Of a stretch of 16,265 nucleotides of DNA, positions 6,589 to 14,054 are shown piece by piece (positions within the stretch are counted from its first letter, which is position 1; each line of letters opens with the position of its first letter). The notes beneath the pieces are model-generated. The model ran no database searches. It was not told where the DNA came from and saw only the letters and a program-made list of their open reading frames with translations. A program made the position numbers and the translations under genes. The stretch is from DAOUFU01 sp034429275 (GTDB lineage: Bacteria > Chloroflexota > Anaerolineae > Aggregatilineales > Aggregatilineaceae), in contig DAOUFU010000312.1 of NCBI GenBank assembly GCA_034429275.1, positions 1 to 16,265 of the forward strand, read 5' to 3'.

Positions 6589-9017
6589 TGTCCGGAATCA
6601 GTCTGTGGCCTCACCAGGAAAAAGTCTTCAATCTGCTAGCGGAAGGCAGAAATGTCATCCTTCAAGCGCCTACCGGTTCAGGCAAAACTCGTGCAGCGTT
6701 ATACCCTTTTTTGGTGGCGAAGGATTTCCAGTCCGATCTGCATCATTCCTTTCCTCAGAAATGCATCTACTCTGTACCGATGCGAGTTCTTGCCAAGCAA
6801 TTCCTGGCCGAATATGAAAACGCAGTAGCGCACTACAATCGCCAGTATGGACTAGACATTTCCGTAGCCATTCAAACCGGGGATCAGGCGTGGGACTCCA
6901 AATTGACTTCTGACCTGATTTTCGCCACTATTGATCAAACCCTGAGCAGTTTTTTGCTTGCCCCCTACAGCCTGTCGCGTAATCAGGCAAACCTCAATGC
7001 GGCGGCTGTGATGGGATCGTACCTCGTGTTTGACGAATTCCATCTTTACGATCCTGAGTCCACATTGCCCACTACGCTGCACATGTTGATGATGCTCAAG
7101 GGAATCACACCCTTTATCCTGATGACCGCAACCTTCAGCGCAGATATGCTCGATGCTTTGGCGAACATGCTGGGCGCGATGGTCGTGCCTGGTACGCAGC
7201 AAGAGAGACAGGCGCTTCAGGAGTTGGAATCTCAGCAAAAAGAACGTCACTACCACGTAGTTGACGACGAAACCCGACCACTTTCTGCTCAAAGCGTGCT
7301 GGAAGTGCATCAAGGACGCTCTCTGGTGATCTGCAATACCATCGATCGAGCCAGGCGTATTCATAAAGAGTTATTCAAAGCAACCCAAGACTCCGATACC
7401 AGAGTTGTCCTTTTGCACAGCCGGTTCTTACGCAAAGACCGCGACGCCATTGAGGATGAAATACGGCGGCTTTTTGGGAAGGGTAGCTCGAAAGACGGCA
7501 GCCTGATTGTGGTCTCAACTCAAGCTATTGAGGTTGGTGTTGATATCACCTGCAGCCGGTTGCATACCGAGCTTGCGCCCGCCAACGCGATTTTGCAGCG
7601 GGCCGGGCGTTGTGCTCGCTACCAGGGCGATGTGGGGGATGTATTCATTTACCGATATTCGCAAAAGGATTCGCCTGGTGAGGCGATTGATCTGCTTGAT
7701 GACGTCATGCCTTATAAGTCACAGAAAGATCAATTTGAGGCCACACTATGCGAGTTTATGGGACACAATGGCCAGGCGCTGGATTTTGCCCTGGAGCAGG
7801 AGATCGTCTCGGCAGTACATGGTCCGCGCGACCGCCAGATCATTAACAGTCTTCAGGTATCACACTATGATCACCGCCGTCGTATGTTCTGGGTAATGAG
7901 TGGTGACGATCGGACTGACACACGCAATCTGATCCGCGATATTCAACAGCAGTATGTGACGGTTCACGCCAACCCAGAGGAAATTCTCGAAGCGCCCTTT
8001 GATGTTCCATCTTTTGGACTGCATCCTGGCACAATGCAGAAATGCGTCAAGGCCTGGTTGGAAAAGGCAGCCGAGCTGGGGATCGATAAACCAGTCCAAT
8101 ACCTCAAACGGCTGGACGGTGAGGCATACGAATACGCCGTTCAAGCTCATTTGCCTGTGTATCGGTGGGAACGAGTAGACACACCTGATACCGTCTTGGG
8201 CGCGCCGTTGGTCGTCGTTCACCCTCAACTGGCAACGTATGATCCCCGGCTTGGCTTTTTGCCTGACCAGGGGGGCACATGGCAGGCTTCGCCTCCACCA
8301 CCTGGCGAGCAGCGCGCCAGGGACCAGCACTGTTATCGGCTGGAAACCTACGAGCGCCACATTCAGCTTGTGTACCAGGCCGCGTTCGAAGGCCGGGATG
8401 CGGTATGGAACGAGGTGGCATGGCTGGCGAGACGGCTAGAGCAACGGTTCGAATGGGAATTGGGCCGCGTCCGGCGCGCCGCAGAGCTGGCGGTATTGCT
8501 GCATGATGTAGGCAAGCTCAGTGTGAAGTGGCAGAAGTGGGTGCGTGAATACCAACAGCAAATCGGCCATCCTGTCGAAACAGGGCGGGCATATGCCCAT
8601 ACCGATTTCGATCCCGATCGGCATCGTGACATCGAAAAACGAATGCCCAAGCGTCCCTGGCACGCCGTCGAGAGCGCGATCGCTACTGTGCCTGTGCTCC
8701 AGCAGGAGTTTGGCAATCAGCACCCGTTGACATTTGCGACATTCGGTGCAATAGCTCGCCATCACGCTGCCGATTCTGGTTCAAACCAGGCGTTCCGGTT
8801 AGTCGCTGACGCTGCCGCGCATGTGTTCTCTGTTGGAGAATGGGGGGAGGCCAGAGAACTTGAGGGAATAGACAATGAGGTGCCGGCTGAAGCTGGGGCG
8901 AAAGATATCATTCCTGCACCGATGAACAGTCAGGAGGCGTTTTGGGCCTACTTGTTGTTGGTTCGCCTATTGCGCCGAGCCGATCAAACCGGCACGGAAA
9001 GGGGGAGCCTACCATGA
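6585..9017 (+). CDS. cas3: Cas3 helicase-nuclease, with helicase N-terminal and HD domain C-terminal
   Basis: This 810-residue protein is the target-DNA-degrading enzyme of type I CRISPR systems. The superfamily 2 helicase comes first: Walker A APTGSGKT (28-35), DEFH box (150-153), motif III TAT (181-183), a STQAIEVGVD stretch (311-320) and motif VI QRAGRCAR (338-345). The HD nuclease follows: LLHDVGKLS with H640-D641 and K644, PWHAVESA (H693), ARHHAAD (H726-H727) and a closing LRRAD with D800. All expected metal-binding positions are visible, so it looks active. Fused Cas3 normally has HD first, so this order is unusual. Tandem ATGs at 6585 and 6588 are both possible; the first overlaps the WYL stop, the second gives 809 residues. 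The 3' end overlaps the next gene as ATGA. Confidence 0.95.
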   Translation: MMSGISLWPHQEKVFNLLAEGRNVILQAPTGSGKTRAALYPFLVAKDFQSDLHHSFPQKCIYSVPMRVLAKQFLAEYENAVAHYNRQYGLDISVAIQTGDQAWDSKLTSDLIFATIDQTLSSFLLAPYSLSRNQANLNAAAVMGSYLVFDEFHLYDPESTLPTTLHMLMMLKGITPFILMTATFSADMLDALANMLGAMVVPGTQQERQALQELESQQKERHYHVVDDETRPLSAQSVLEVHQGRSLVICNTIDRARRIHKELFKATQDSDTRVVLLHSRFLRKDRDAIEDEIRRLFGKGSSKDGSLIVVSTQAIEVGVDITCSRLHTELAPANAILQRAGRCARYQGDVGDVFIYRYSQKDSPGEAIDLLDDVMPYKSQKDQFEATLCEFMGHNGQALDFALEQEIVSAVHGPRDRQIINSLQVSHYDHRRRMFWVMSGDDRTDTRNLIRDIQQQYVTVHANPEEILEAPFDVPSFGLHPGTMQKCVKAWLEKAAELGIDKPVQYLKRLDGEAYEYAVQAHLPVYRWERVDTPDTVLGAPLVVVHPQLATYDPRLGFLPDQGGTWQASPPPPGEQRARDQHCYRLETYERHIQLVYQAAFEGRDAVWNEVAWLARRLEQRFEWELGRVRRAAELAVLLHDVGKLSVKWQKWVREYQQQIGHPVETGRAYAHTDFDPDRHRDIEKRMPKRPWHAVESAIATVPVLQQEFGNQHPLTFATFGAIARHHAADSGSNQAFRLVADAAAHVFSVGEWGEARELEGIDNEVPAEAGAKDIIPAPMNSQEAFWAYLLLVRLLRRADQTGTERGSLP
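6593..6601 (+). other. Nine-base match to the leader pseudo-spacer, at the cas3 start
   Basis: CGGAATCAG here is identical to the first nine bases after the repeat-like relic in the CRISPR leader (16036-16044). It lies eight bases after the first base of the cas3 start codon. The bases immediately 5' are GTC, a plausible type I PAM-like context, but the PAM of this system is unknown. If the leader relic makes a guide, this would be its seed target. A match this short can be chance. Confidence 0.3.
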
Positions 9018-9274
9018 AGAGACAAGGATCAAGGCGGGTGAGCAAAGAAAGAAAATGCACCCTCTCCGGGCCAATTTTGCTCACCAGTAGTACGGCTTTA
9101 GTCTTTCAGTACCCTCTGCGGGTCATCAACAGTGCGAATTCTCGCCGGTTTGGTACGATCGCAAAGTGCGCAGACGGATTCTGGTTGACAGACTCACCCG
9201 ACATGGAATATGATGTTTCTGACGGCATATTTCATCCCACTAATGCCGTCCTACTACGTGAGGGACAATCATGA
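9014..9274 (+). CDS. Small unknown protein between cas3 and cas8 (86 aa)
   Basis: The ATG at 9014 overlaps the cas3 stop as ATGA and is preceded by the purine-rich AAAGGGGGAG six bases upstream, so this start beats the longer in-frame ATG at 8942 inside cas3. The product has a basic N-terminus (MKRQGSRRVSKERK), two cysteines (15 and 52) and otherwise looks strand-rich (ALVFQYPLRVI, RRFGTIAKCADGFWLTD). There is no membrane segment or signal. I do not recognise the family. Its stop overlaps the next ATG as ATGA again, so it is embedded in the coupled cas operon and is very probably translated. It is shorter and less helical than known Cas11/Csa5 small subunits, so that role is not supported. 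Confidence 0.7.
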   Translation: MKRQGSRRVSKERKCTLSGPILLTSSTALVFQYPLRVINSANSRRFGTIAKCADGFWLTDSPDMEYDVSDGIFHPTNAVLLREGQS

Positions 9275-9546
9275 GCAATCAACCTCACACTATCTATTGG
9301 ATCGATAACCAAACCCTCTATCTTCGATTCGAAGGAGTCGAATATTCAGATTTCTTCATTATACTGCAAAAGTTCAAAAGCCGTATTCCCGACGCCGTGT
9401 GGGACTCCAGGGAAAGGGCTTGGAGATTGTCAAGAAACCTTTTGCAGGAAGTAGCAGTCTTTAGCTACTTCGTGTTCGGGCAGAACTCAATGTGCTTACG
9501 TGGGGCAAGACCGCCACGACAGTTGATACTTCCAGAGATCAATTGA
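9271..9546 (+). CDS. Small protein with HARP-like W-D-x3-R-x-W pattern, between cas3 and cas8 (91 aa)
   Basis: This start overlaps the preceding stop as ATGA. The protein opens with a strand pair (HTIYWIDNQTLYLRFEG) and a helix (YSDFFIILQKFKSRIP). Next comes DAVWDSRERAWRLSRNLLQE with W44 and W51, and it ends in LILPEIN. The 'helix, then P-x-A-x-W-D-x-x-x-R-x-W' layout resembles HARP and related DNA-annealing modules found next to helicase domains. This is pattern resemblance only, not a proven family. Placed beside cas3 in a coupled operon, it might assist DNA handling or be a divergent complex subunit. The intergap to cas8 is 28 bp. Confidence 0.7.
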   Translation: MSNQPHTIYWIDNQTLYLRFEGVEYSDFFIILQKFKSRIPDAVWDSRERAWRLSRNLLQEVAVFSYFVFGQNSMCLRGARPPRQLILPEIN

Positions 9547-9574
9547 GCCAACGCGAGGAGGTAAGCCGTCAGCC

Positions 9575-11314
9575 GTGAATCATCAACAACGTTTTCAGGT
9601 AGACAAAACCACACGCACCTTTGCAGACAGCCTCATCGCCTTTGGCTTGGCAAAGGTGCTTGACCAACTGCTTGATCGGCAAGTGGCTGGTGGAGTTCAT
9701 GACATCCTGATCGCTGATCGTGGATCATACTATGAACTCACATGTTCTCCAGCGCTGGATATGAACATCGTGCGCTACTTGCCCGAACGTTTGTGCCCGG
9801 CGCTACCTATCCGCACAATCAAGAATGCCGCCTCGTTTCCGTCCGACATATCCGAAGGTCTGGTCATTGACTACGAAGAGGACAAGGAAGCAGCCGGATT
9901 GTTTTACGCTGCGCGTCAAAAGGGCGGCGCGACAGAACTTGCCTTGCCGCATTTCTGGGAATTTGAGCGGGCGATCAATCCCCTCACACTGCCCGGATAC
10001 AACGGTTTGGTGTTCGACTGGTGGAAGCTGGACGAACATCAATCCGAGGCTTTGCTCATTCTTCTGAATCTATTCGTCACGACACCCAACGACTATGCCC
10101 AGGCGATTGACGCCTGGAAGGTGCTCGATAAGACCTATGGATGGGGTATCAAGGCAGAAACAACCTGCCAGCAGCTATACAACCCTGACCAGGGAAAGGG
10201 GCAGAACAATCGTAAAGCTGACGGCATCAGCATCGGCAACTTGACGGGCTTTTGGCTGGTCGAGTGGCTAAAAGCTGTTGGTTTTTATGAGGCGGCCATC
10301 ACCCGAACGGTGCGCGGCGCAAAGGATCGCAAGACGTTTGTCATTGCGCCGCGCGAGCTATCGTTTACCGTAAACCACGCAGTGATGCAAAGCTTTGTCA
10401 GCGCGATCTCGTCAGAAACCTCAGTCAAATTCGATATCCTGGCGGCGCTTCGCTACACGCGCGCGCTGCTGGATCACTTCAGCAAGGAAGAGACCTGGTT
10501 GGCCCGGTTATTTGGCGGCAAGTCGATCCAACAACGGGTAGTGGCCGGGTTTGACACGGCATTCTACAAAGACCTGGGGAATGCCACAGCGACGATGAAT
10601 ATCTCATTCATCGCACTACCGGGATGGGTGATTGTTTCCTCGCGCGACGATATCGCCCTCTACAATCATCCTAAGGACGGCCTGCTCGTTCAACTCGACA
10701 ACCTCGTAAGGCAGTTCGACGAGTCGCACAGCGACGCCTTCACCCTGCTGCAATACCTCCGCGATTTTGTCTCCGGCGATGACCTGGAGGCATTCTTCCG
10801 CTTCACCAATGCTTTCACTGGATACTACATGGGAAAGCAAGAACGCGGTCAGTATGCGTATCCGCTCTACACGTATTTCATAGAAAGGTTGGTTATGGCT
10901 ACTGAACAACGTCTCACGCCCATTTTGGAATCCCAGGGCTTTCAAAACATCGCCTATGCGATTCGTCAAAGCACTGTCACAGCGCAGTATCGCAAGAAAC
11001 AAGGCGACAAACGCTATGATGTGCGTTACGGTTTGGGCCAGGAACTGGCCCGCAAAGCACGATACCCCGATGCTTTCATCGCGGCATTGAGCGACTTCTT
11101 ACACAAGTACAACGCTGAAAATGCCCAGGTAATGGAAACCCGTCCCGGTCCCTATCGTACCAGCATTAAGACCACCGACATCGACGAGATCGTATGGCTG
11201 ATCGATCAATACGGCTCTGAGACGGTCGCAAACCTGCTCATCGCCTATGGTTACGCTCGTGTCCCGCGTGAAGACGATTCTCAAGATCAATCTACTGCAC
11301 AGGAGAATGCATAA
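9575..11314 (+). CDS. cas8: Cas8-like large subunit of the type I interference complex
   Basis: This 579-residue protein occupies the large-subunit place directly before cas7 and cas5. It begins with a GTG codon (QRFQVDKTTRTFADSLIAFG follows) supported by GAGGAGG about twelve bases upstream. Recognisable features are general: aromatic-rich N-terminal half (YNGLVFDWWKLDEHQSEALL), a YMGKQERG stretch in the middle, a helical C-terminal region (about 400-560) and an acidic tail. There is no HD motif, GGDD palm motif or zinc finger, which argues against Cas10d. Cas8 normally recognises the PAM and recruits Cas3. Large subunits diverge quickly, so the assignment rests mainly on position and size. 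The Cas8a1/Csx13 (DevT) group is my best guess. It overlaps cas7 by one base (TAATG). Confidence 0.8.
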   Translation: MNHQQRFQVDKTTRTFADSLIAFGLAKVLDQLLDRQVAGGVHDILIADRGSYYELTCSPALDMNIVRYLPERLCPALPIRTIKNAASFPSDISEGLVIDYEEDKEAAGLFYAARQKGGATELALPHFWEFERAINPLTLPGYNGLVFDWWKLDEHQSEALLILLNLFVTTPNDYAQAIDAWKVLDKTYGWGIKAETTCQQLYNPDQGKGQNNRKADGISIGNLTGFWLVEWLKAVGFYEAAITRTVRGAKDRKTFVIAPRELSFTVNHAVMQSFVSAISSETSVKFDILAALRYTRALLDHFSKEETWLARLFGGKSIQQRVVAGFDTAFYKDLGNATATMNISFIALPGWVIVSSRDDIALYNHPKDGLLVQLDNLVRQFDESHSDAFTLLQYLRDFVSGDDLEAFFRFTNAFTGYYMGKQERGQYAYPLYTYFIERLVMATEQRLTPILESQGFQNIAYAIRQSTVTAQYRKKQGDKRYDVRYGLGQELARKARYPDAFIAALSDFLHKYNAENAQVMETRPGPYRTSIKTTDIDEIVWLIDQYGSETVANLLIAYGYARVPREDDSQDQSTAQENA

Positions 11315-12300
11315 TGACCGGTCCTATCTTCAGCATTTCGATCAGTGCCCGCGCTACCCTCGATATGCACAGCCTGAACAACGAGGGCGGTGAAGGAAAC
11401 CAGATTCAGACGCGCATGGTTAACATCATCGACCAGGATGGCCGCCTGCAGAATGTAAACGCCATCAGTGGCGATATGTTCAAGCACATCCAGGCGGAGC
11501 ACCTGTTTCATATCCTGCATGAGGGCGAGGGAATCCCACTATGCGCTGGCTGCCAAACCTTCAACGCGAACCGAATTAATGCAGACGCGGCATTCTTGGA
11601 GCGGACCGCGGCTCTCAGCGATGCCGAGCTGATCAACGCACTGTTGTGGCACTGCGCTATGGATGATATTGAAGGGATCCTCATCACCGAGAACAAGCGC
11701 AGTGTGCCACGCAAGAGTGTCGTGGAATTTGGGTGGACGGTGGGCGTGCCTGGAGCAGTTGAAACCGATAGCTATTTTCACGTCAAGTATGCCAATGAGC
11801 GCAGCACCGGGCAGCGTAGCCAGGACCGTGAAGCAACCCAGGACTCTGGCTCCAATCTCGGACAGGCGATCTTTCACCGTCCGGCATCATCGGGCATCTA
11901 CGCGGCAGTGTGCCACCTGGAACCGGCTCGTATCGGCTTCAATGACATTACACAAACCTACGCGGTTGACCTTGAGCAGCGCCGTTGGCGGATGCAGGCC
12001 CTGCTGCAAAGTGTGCTGTATACCTTCATGCAGCCCAATGGTGCGATGCGCTCAGCTCAGGCTCCACATCTGGTGGATTTTTCCGGCGTGGTCACCTACA
12101 GCACTGGTGTCGTGCCTGCGCCCACGGTGAGTCCGCTCAAGGATAGCTACCGCCAGGAAATCGTGAGCCTGATTGATGCATTAAGCCCGATGGCCCCTGA
12201 TACCGTTTATCAGAAGCCTTTCGACACGTTGGGCGAATTTGCCGAGGTGATCCATCTGTTGCTACAGGCCGATCCCTACACCCTGCATTACGAAGCCTGA
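11314..12300 (+). CDS. cas7: Cas7 backbone subunit, DevR/Csa2 type
   Basis: This 328-residue RAMP protein begins FSISISARATLDMHSLNNEG then EGNQIQTRMVNIIDQDG. That matches the DevR/Csa2 family, whose members form the helical backbone along the crRNA. The AISGDMFKHIQAEH segment (50-63) corresponds to the conserved ISG region, followed by C77 and C80 in LCAGC. The thumb-like middle is glycine/serine rich. Family members in Myxococcus (DevR) also affect expression of their own operon, but nothing here shows that. The ATG overlaps the cas8 stop by one base and cas5 follows after 11 bp. Confidence 0.92.
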   Translation: MTGPIFSISISARATLDMHSLNNEGGEGNQIQTRMVNIIDQDGRLQNVNAISGDMFKHIQAEHLFHILHEGEGIPLCAGCQTFNANRINADAAFLERTAALSDAELINALLWHCAMDDIEGILITENKRSVPRKSVVEFGWTVGVPGAVETDSYFHVKYANERSTGQRSQDREATQDSGSNLGQAIFHRPASSGIYAAVCHLEPARIGFNDITQTYAVDLEQRRWRMQALLQSVLYTFMQPNGAMRSAQAPHLVDFSGVVTYSTGVVPAPTVSPLKDSYRQEIVSLIDALSPMAPDTVYQKPFDTLGEFAEVIHLLLQADPYTLHYEA

Positions 12301-12311
12301 GGGAGGTCTCG

Positions 12312-13028
12312 ATGTGGCTGATCGCCGAATATGAGGCCACGACATTTTTTTCGCTGAAGCCTGCTACAGCGACTGCATCGGGCGGCAAAACACTGATCGT
12401 CCCGACACCTTTTGCACTCAAAATGGCGCTGCTGGATGTGGTCTGCCGTTTGGAGGGGCGAGACATCGCTGCACAGGTATGGGACGACTGGCTGGCCGGA
12501 GTGCAAATCGCCTTGCGGCCAGCACAGGCGGTAGTAGTCAACAACACGTTCATCAAAATCCTGAAACCGCGCCGCAATCCGGCAGAACCGGGAACACAGC
12601 ATGCGGGCTACTTTCAACAAACGATCAGCTACCGCGAATATGCTCAGTTGGTAGGACCTTTCGCAGTAGCGCTGGAAGTCGAGCGCGAAGATCAAGCGGG
12701 CTGGCTGGCACGATGGCTGCTCAATGTGAACTACCTCGGAAAACGTGGCTCGTTCATCCAGCTTCAATCCGCCCCATACCTGTTCGATGCACTACCGGAA
12801 GATTTCCTCGAAGTGGATGGACAGATTGTTGGCATGCCGCTGGATGCTTTGCTGACTCAGCTTGACGATGTCGGCGAAGGAATGACTTTCGCTCACGCGG
12901 ATATTTACTCCGGCAAGCCGATCCAGTTGGGCAAACAGCGCGTTCTGCGACACGTCGCGCTACCGTATCGCCTGGTGTCCAGCAGTCGAGGGTACAGCTA
13001 CTACCAGTTGAAAGAGCAGGTCGAATGA
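12312..13028 (+). CDS. cas5: Cas5 subunit of the interference complex, DevS/Cmx5-like
   Basis: The 238-residue product begins MWLIAEYEATTFFSLKPATA and carries PTPFALKMALLDVV in its first fold. It also has NYLGKRGSFIQL at 140-151, the GKRGS loop seen in Cas5 proteins of DevS/Csa5-type loci. Cas5 caps the 5' handle of the crRNA and contacts Cas8. The C-terminal part, ending LKEQVE, resembles the second small domain of longer Cas5 proteins. The start has GGGAGG about six bases upstream. Its end overlaps cas6 by four bases, continuing the coupled operon. Confidence 0.85.
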   Translation: MWLIAEYEATTFFSLKPATATASGGKTLIVPTPFALKMALLDVVCRLEGRDIAAQVWDDWLAGVQIALRPAQAVVVNNTFIKILKPRRNPAEPGTQHAGYFQQTISYREYAQLVGPFAVALEVEREDQAGWLARWLLNVNYLGKRGSFIQLQSAPYLFDALPEDFLEVDGQIVGMPLDALLTQLDDVGEGMTFAHADIYSGKPIQLGKQRVLRHVALPYRLVSSSRGYSYYQLKEQVE

Positions 13029-13990
13029 ACCTGGTTGTTCACCATCTGCACTTGACACTACAGGCAGAGACGCTTGTGCATCTAGGCCCCCAGGCTGGGG
13101 CACAGCTTCGAGGTGCATTGTGGGCGGCCCTACAGCAATTCGCTTGTACTGCGTCTAACATTCGGCCCGATCCGCAGCATACCCAACACTGCCCGATGTG
13201 TCGTTTGATGGCGCTCGAAACGGTTGAGGATGCGCGGGGGAACAATCCCCCGCGCCCCTTCGCTGTACGACCACCCCTAACTGGGCGCATCGAAGATGAT
13301 CGGGTTTTTTATACTGGGGATCGGTTCACAGTAGGCATTAACCTCTTTGGCGATGTGGTCACCCTGTTTCCTTATATCTGCCAGGCGTTCTATCGCATGG
13401 GCGAGATTGGCATAGGCTACGGACGCGGGCGCTTTGCGTTGCAGCAGATCGAGGCTGTTGATCCCCTCACCGGAGCACGTATTCCGCTGCTGCAAGGCAG
13501 GCGTATCATGGCCGGCCCAGGGCTTCCCCTTACGCACGACAAAATCAAGCGGTCTGCCGCCACGCTGCCACTTGATCGAATCACGCTGCGCTTTTTGACC
13601 CCCGTTTTTCTCAAAAACCAGGGCCAGCGCCTGAGCCACCCCGACTTCGCCGCGCTTATAGCTCGTTTGCTGGAGCGCTGCCAGGCGCTAGAGCTGCACT
13701 ACACTGAACGCCCTACACCACAAGCAGAGTGGCGCGAGCGTTACCTGGCATTGACCGAACAGGCGCAGCAGGTGCGGCTGGTCCAGGACCAAACCCGCTG
13801 GGTTGAAGTCGGCAGCGGATCACGGCGCACCGAGACGCGCAACTCGATCAGCGGGTTTGTGGGCGAGGCCGTGTTTGAAGGTGATCTGTCCCCGTTTCGT
13901 GAATGGTTGCTGTGGGGGCAGAGCGTGCATGTTGGCAAAAATGTGGTCAAAGGTGACGGTTGGTATGAAGTTGTCCGCTTGGAACAATAG
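13025..13990 (+). CDS. cas6: Cas6 CRISPR RNA endonuclease
   Basis: This 321-residue protein has the Cas6 layout. The N-terminal part contains AQLRGALWAALQQF and a CPMC pair at 56-59. RPFAVRPPL follows, then GEIGIGYGRGRF (126-137). The C-terminal ferredoxin-like fold has the diagnostic pattern SISGFVGEAVFEGDLSPFRE, LLWGQSVHVGKNVVKGDGWY (about 274-314), including the glycine-rich loop. Cas6 cuts the repeat in the precursor RNA, here presumably leaving the handle ACTGAAAT. H6 or H7 near the N-terminus might serve catalysis, but I cannot assign it. The next gene starts 64 bp later, making this the last gene of the interference block. Confidence 0.92.
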   Translation: MNLVVHHLHLTLQAETLVHLGPQAGAQLRGALWAALQQFACTASNIRPDPQHTQHCPMCRLMALETVEDARGNNPPRPFAVRPPLTGRIEDDRVFYTGDRFTVGINLFGDVVTLFPYICQAFYRMGEIGIGYGRGRFALQQIEAVDPLTGARIPLLQGRRIMAGPGLPLTHDKIKRSAATLPLDRITLRFLTPVFLKNQGQRLSHPDFAALIARLLERCQALELHYTERPTPQAEWRERYLALTEQAQQVRLVQDQTRWVEVGSGSRRTETRNSISGFVGEAVFEGDLSPFREWLLWGQSVHVGKNVVKGDGWYEVVRLEQ

Positions 13991-14013
13991 ATTCTAACTG
14001 GCGATTACACTGG

Positions 14014-14054
14014 GGGTAGGGAAGCTTATCGGATTCACAGGAGCGTTTCTACCC
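14014..14054 (+). promoter_or_regulatory. Inverted repeat around the cas1 ribosome binding site
   Basis: GGGTAG (14014-14019) can pair with CTACCC (14049-14054), the six bases directly before the cas1 ATG. The Shine-Dalgarno AGGAG (14039-14043) lies in the loop between them. In RNA this would hold the start region in a stem and could tune cas1 translation. The gap 13991-14054 shows no clear promoter. Confidence 0.3.

Noticed and set aside
9014..9546. The two small genes as Cas11/Csa5 small subunits
   Set aside because: Neither looks predominantly helical and both are shorter than typical small subunits. Position alone is not enough.
10249..10259. Eleven-base match between the reverse complement of spacer 1 and cas8 (CTTTTGGCTGG)
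   Set aside because: The match is at the PAM-distal end of the spacer and the seed end does not match, so self-targeting is not supported. Likely chance.
9575..11314. Type I-D with a Cas10d large subunit
   Set aside because: The protein has no HD motif, no palm-like motif and no zinc finger, and the HD nuclease is instead in cas3.
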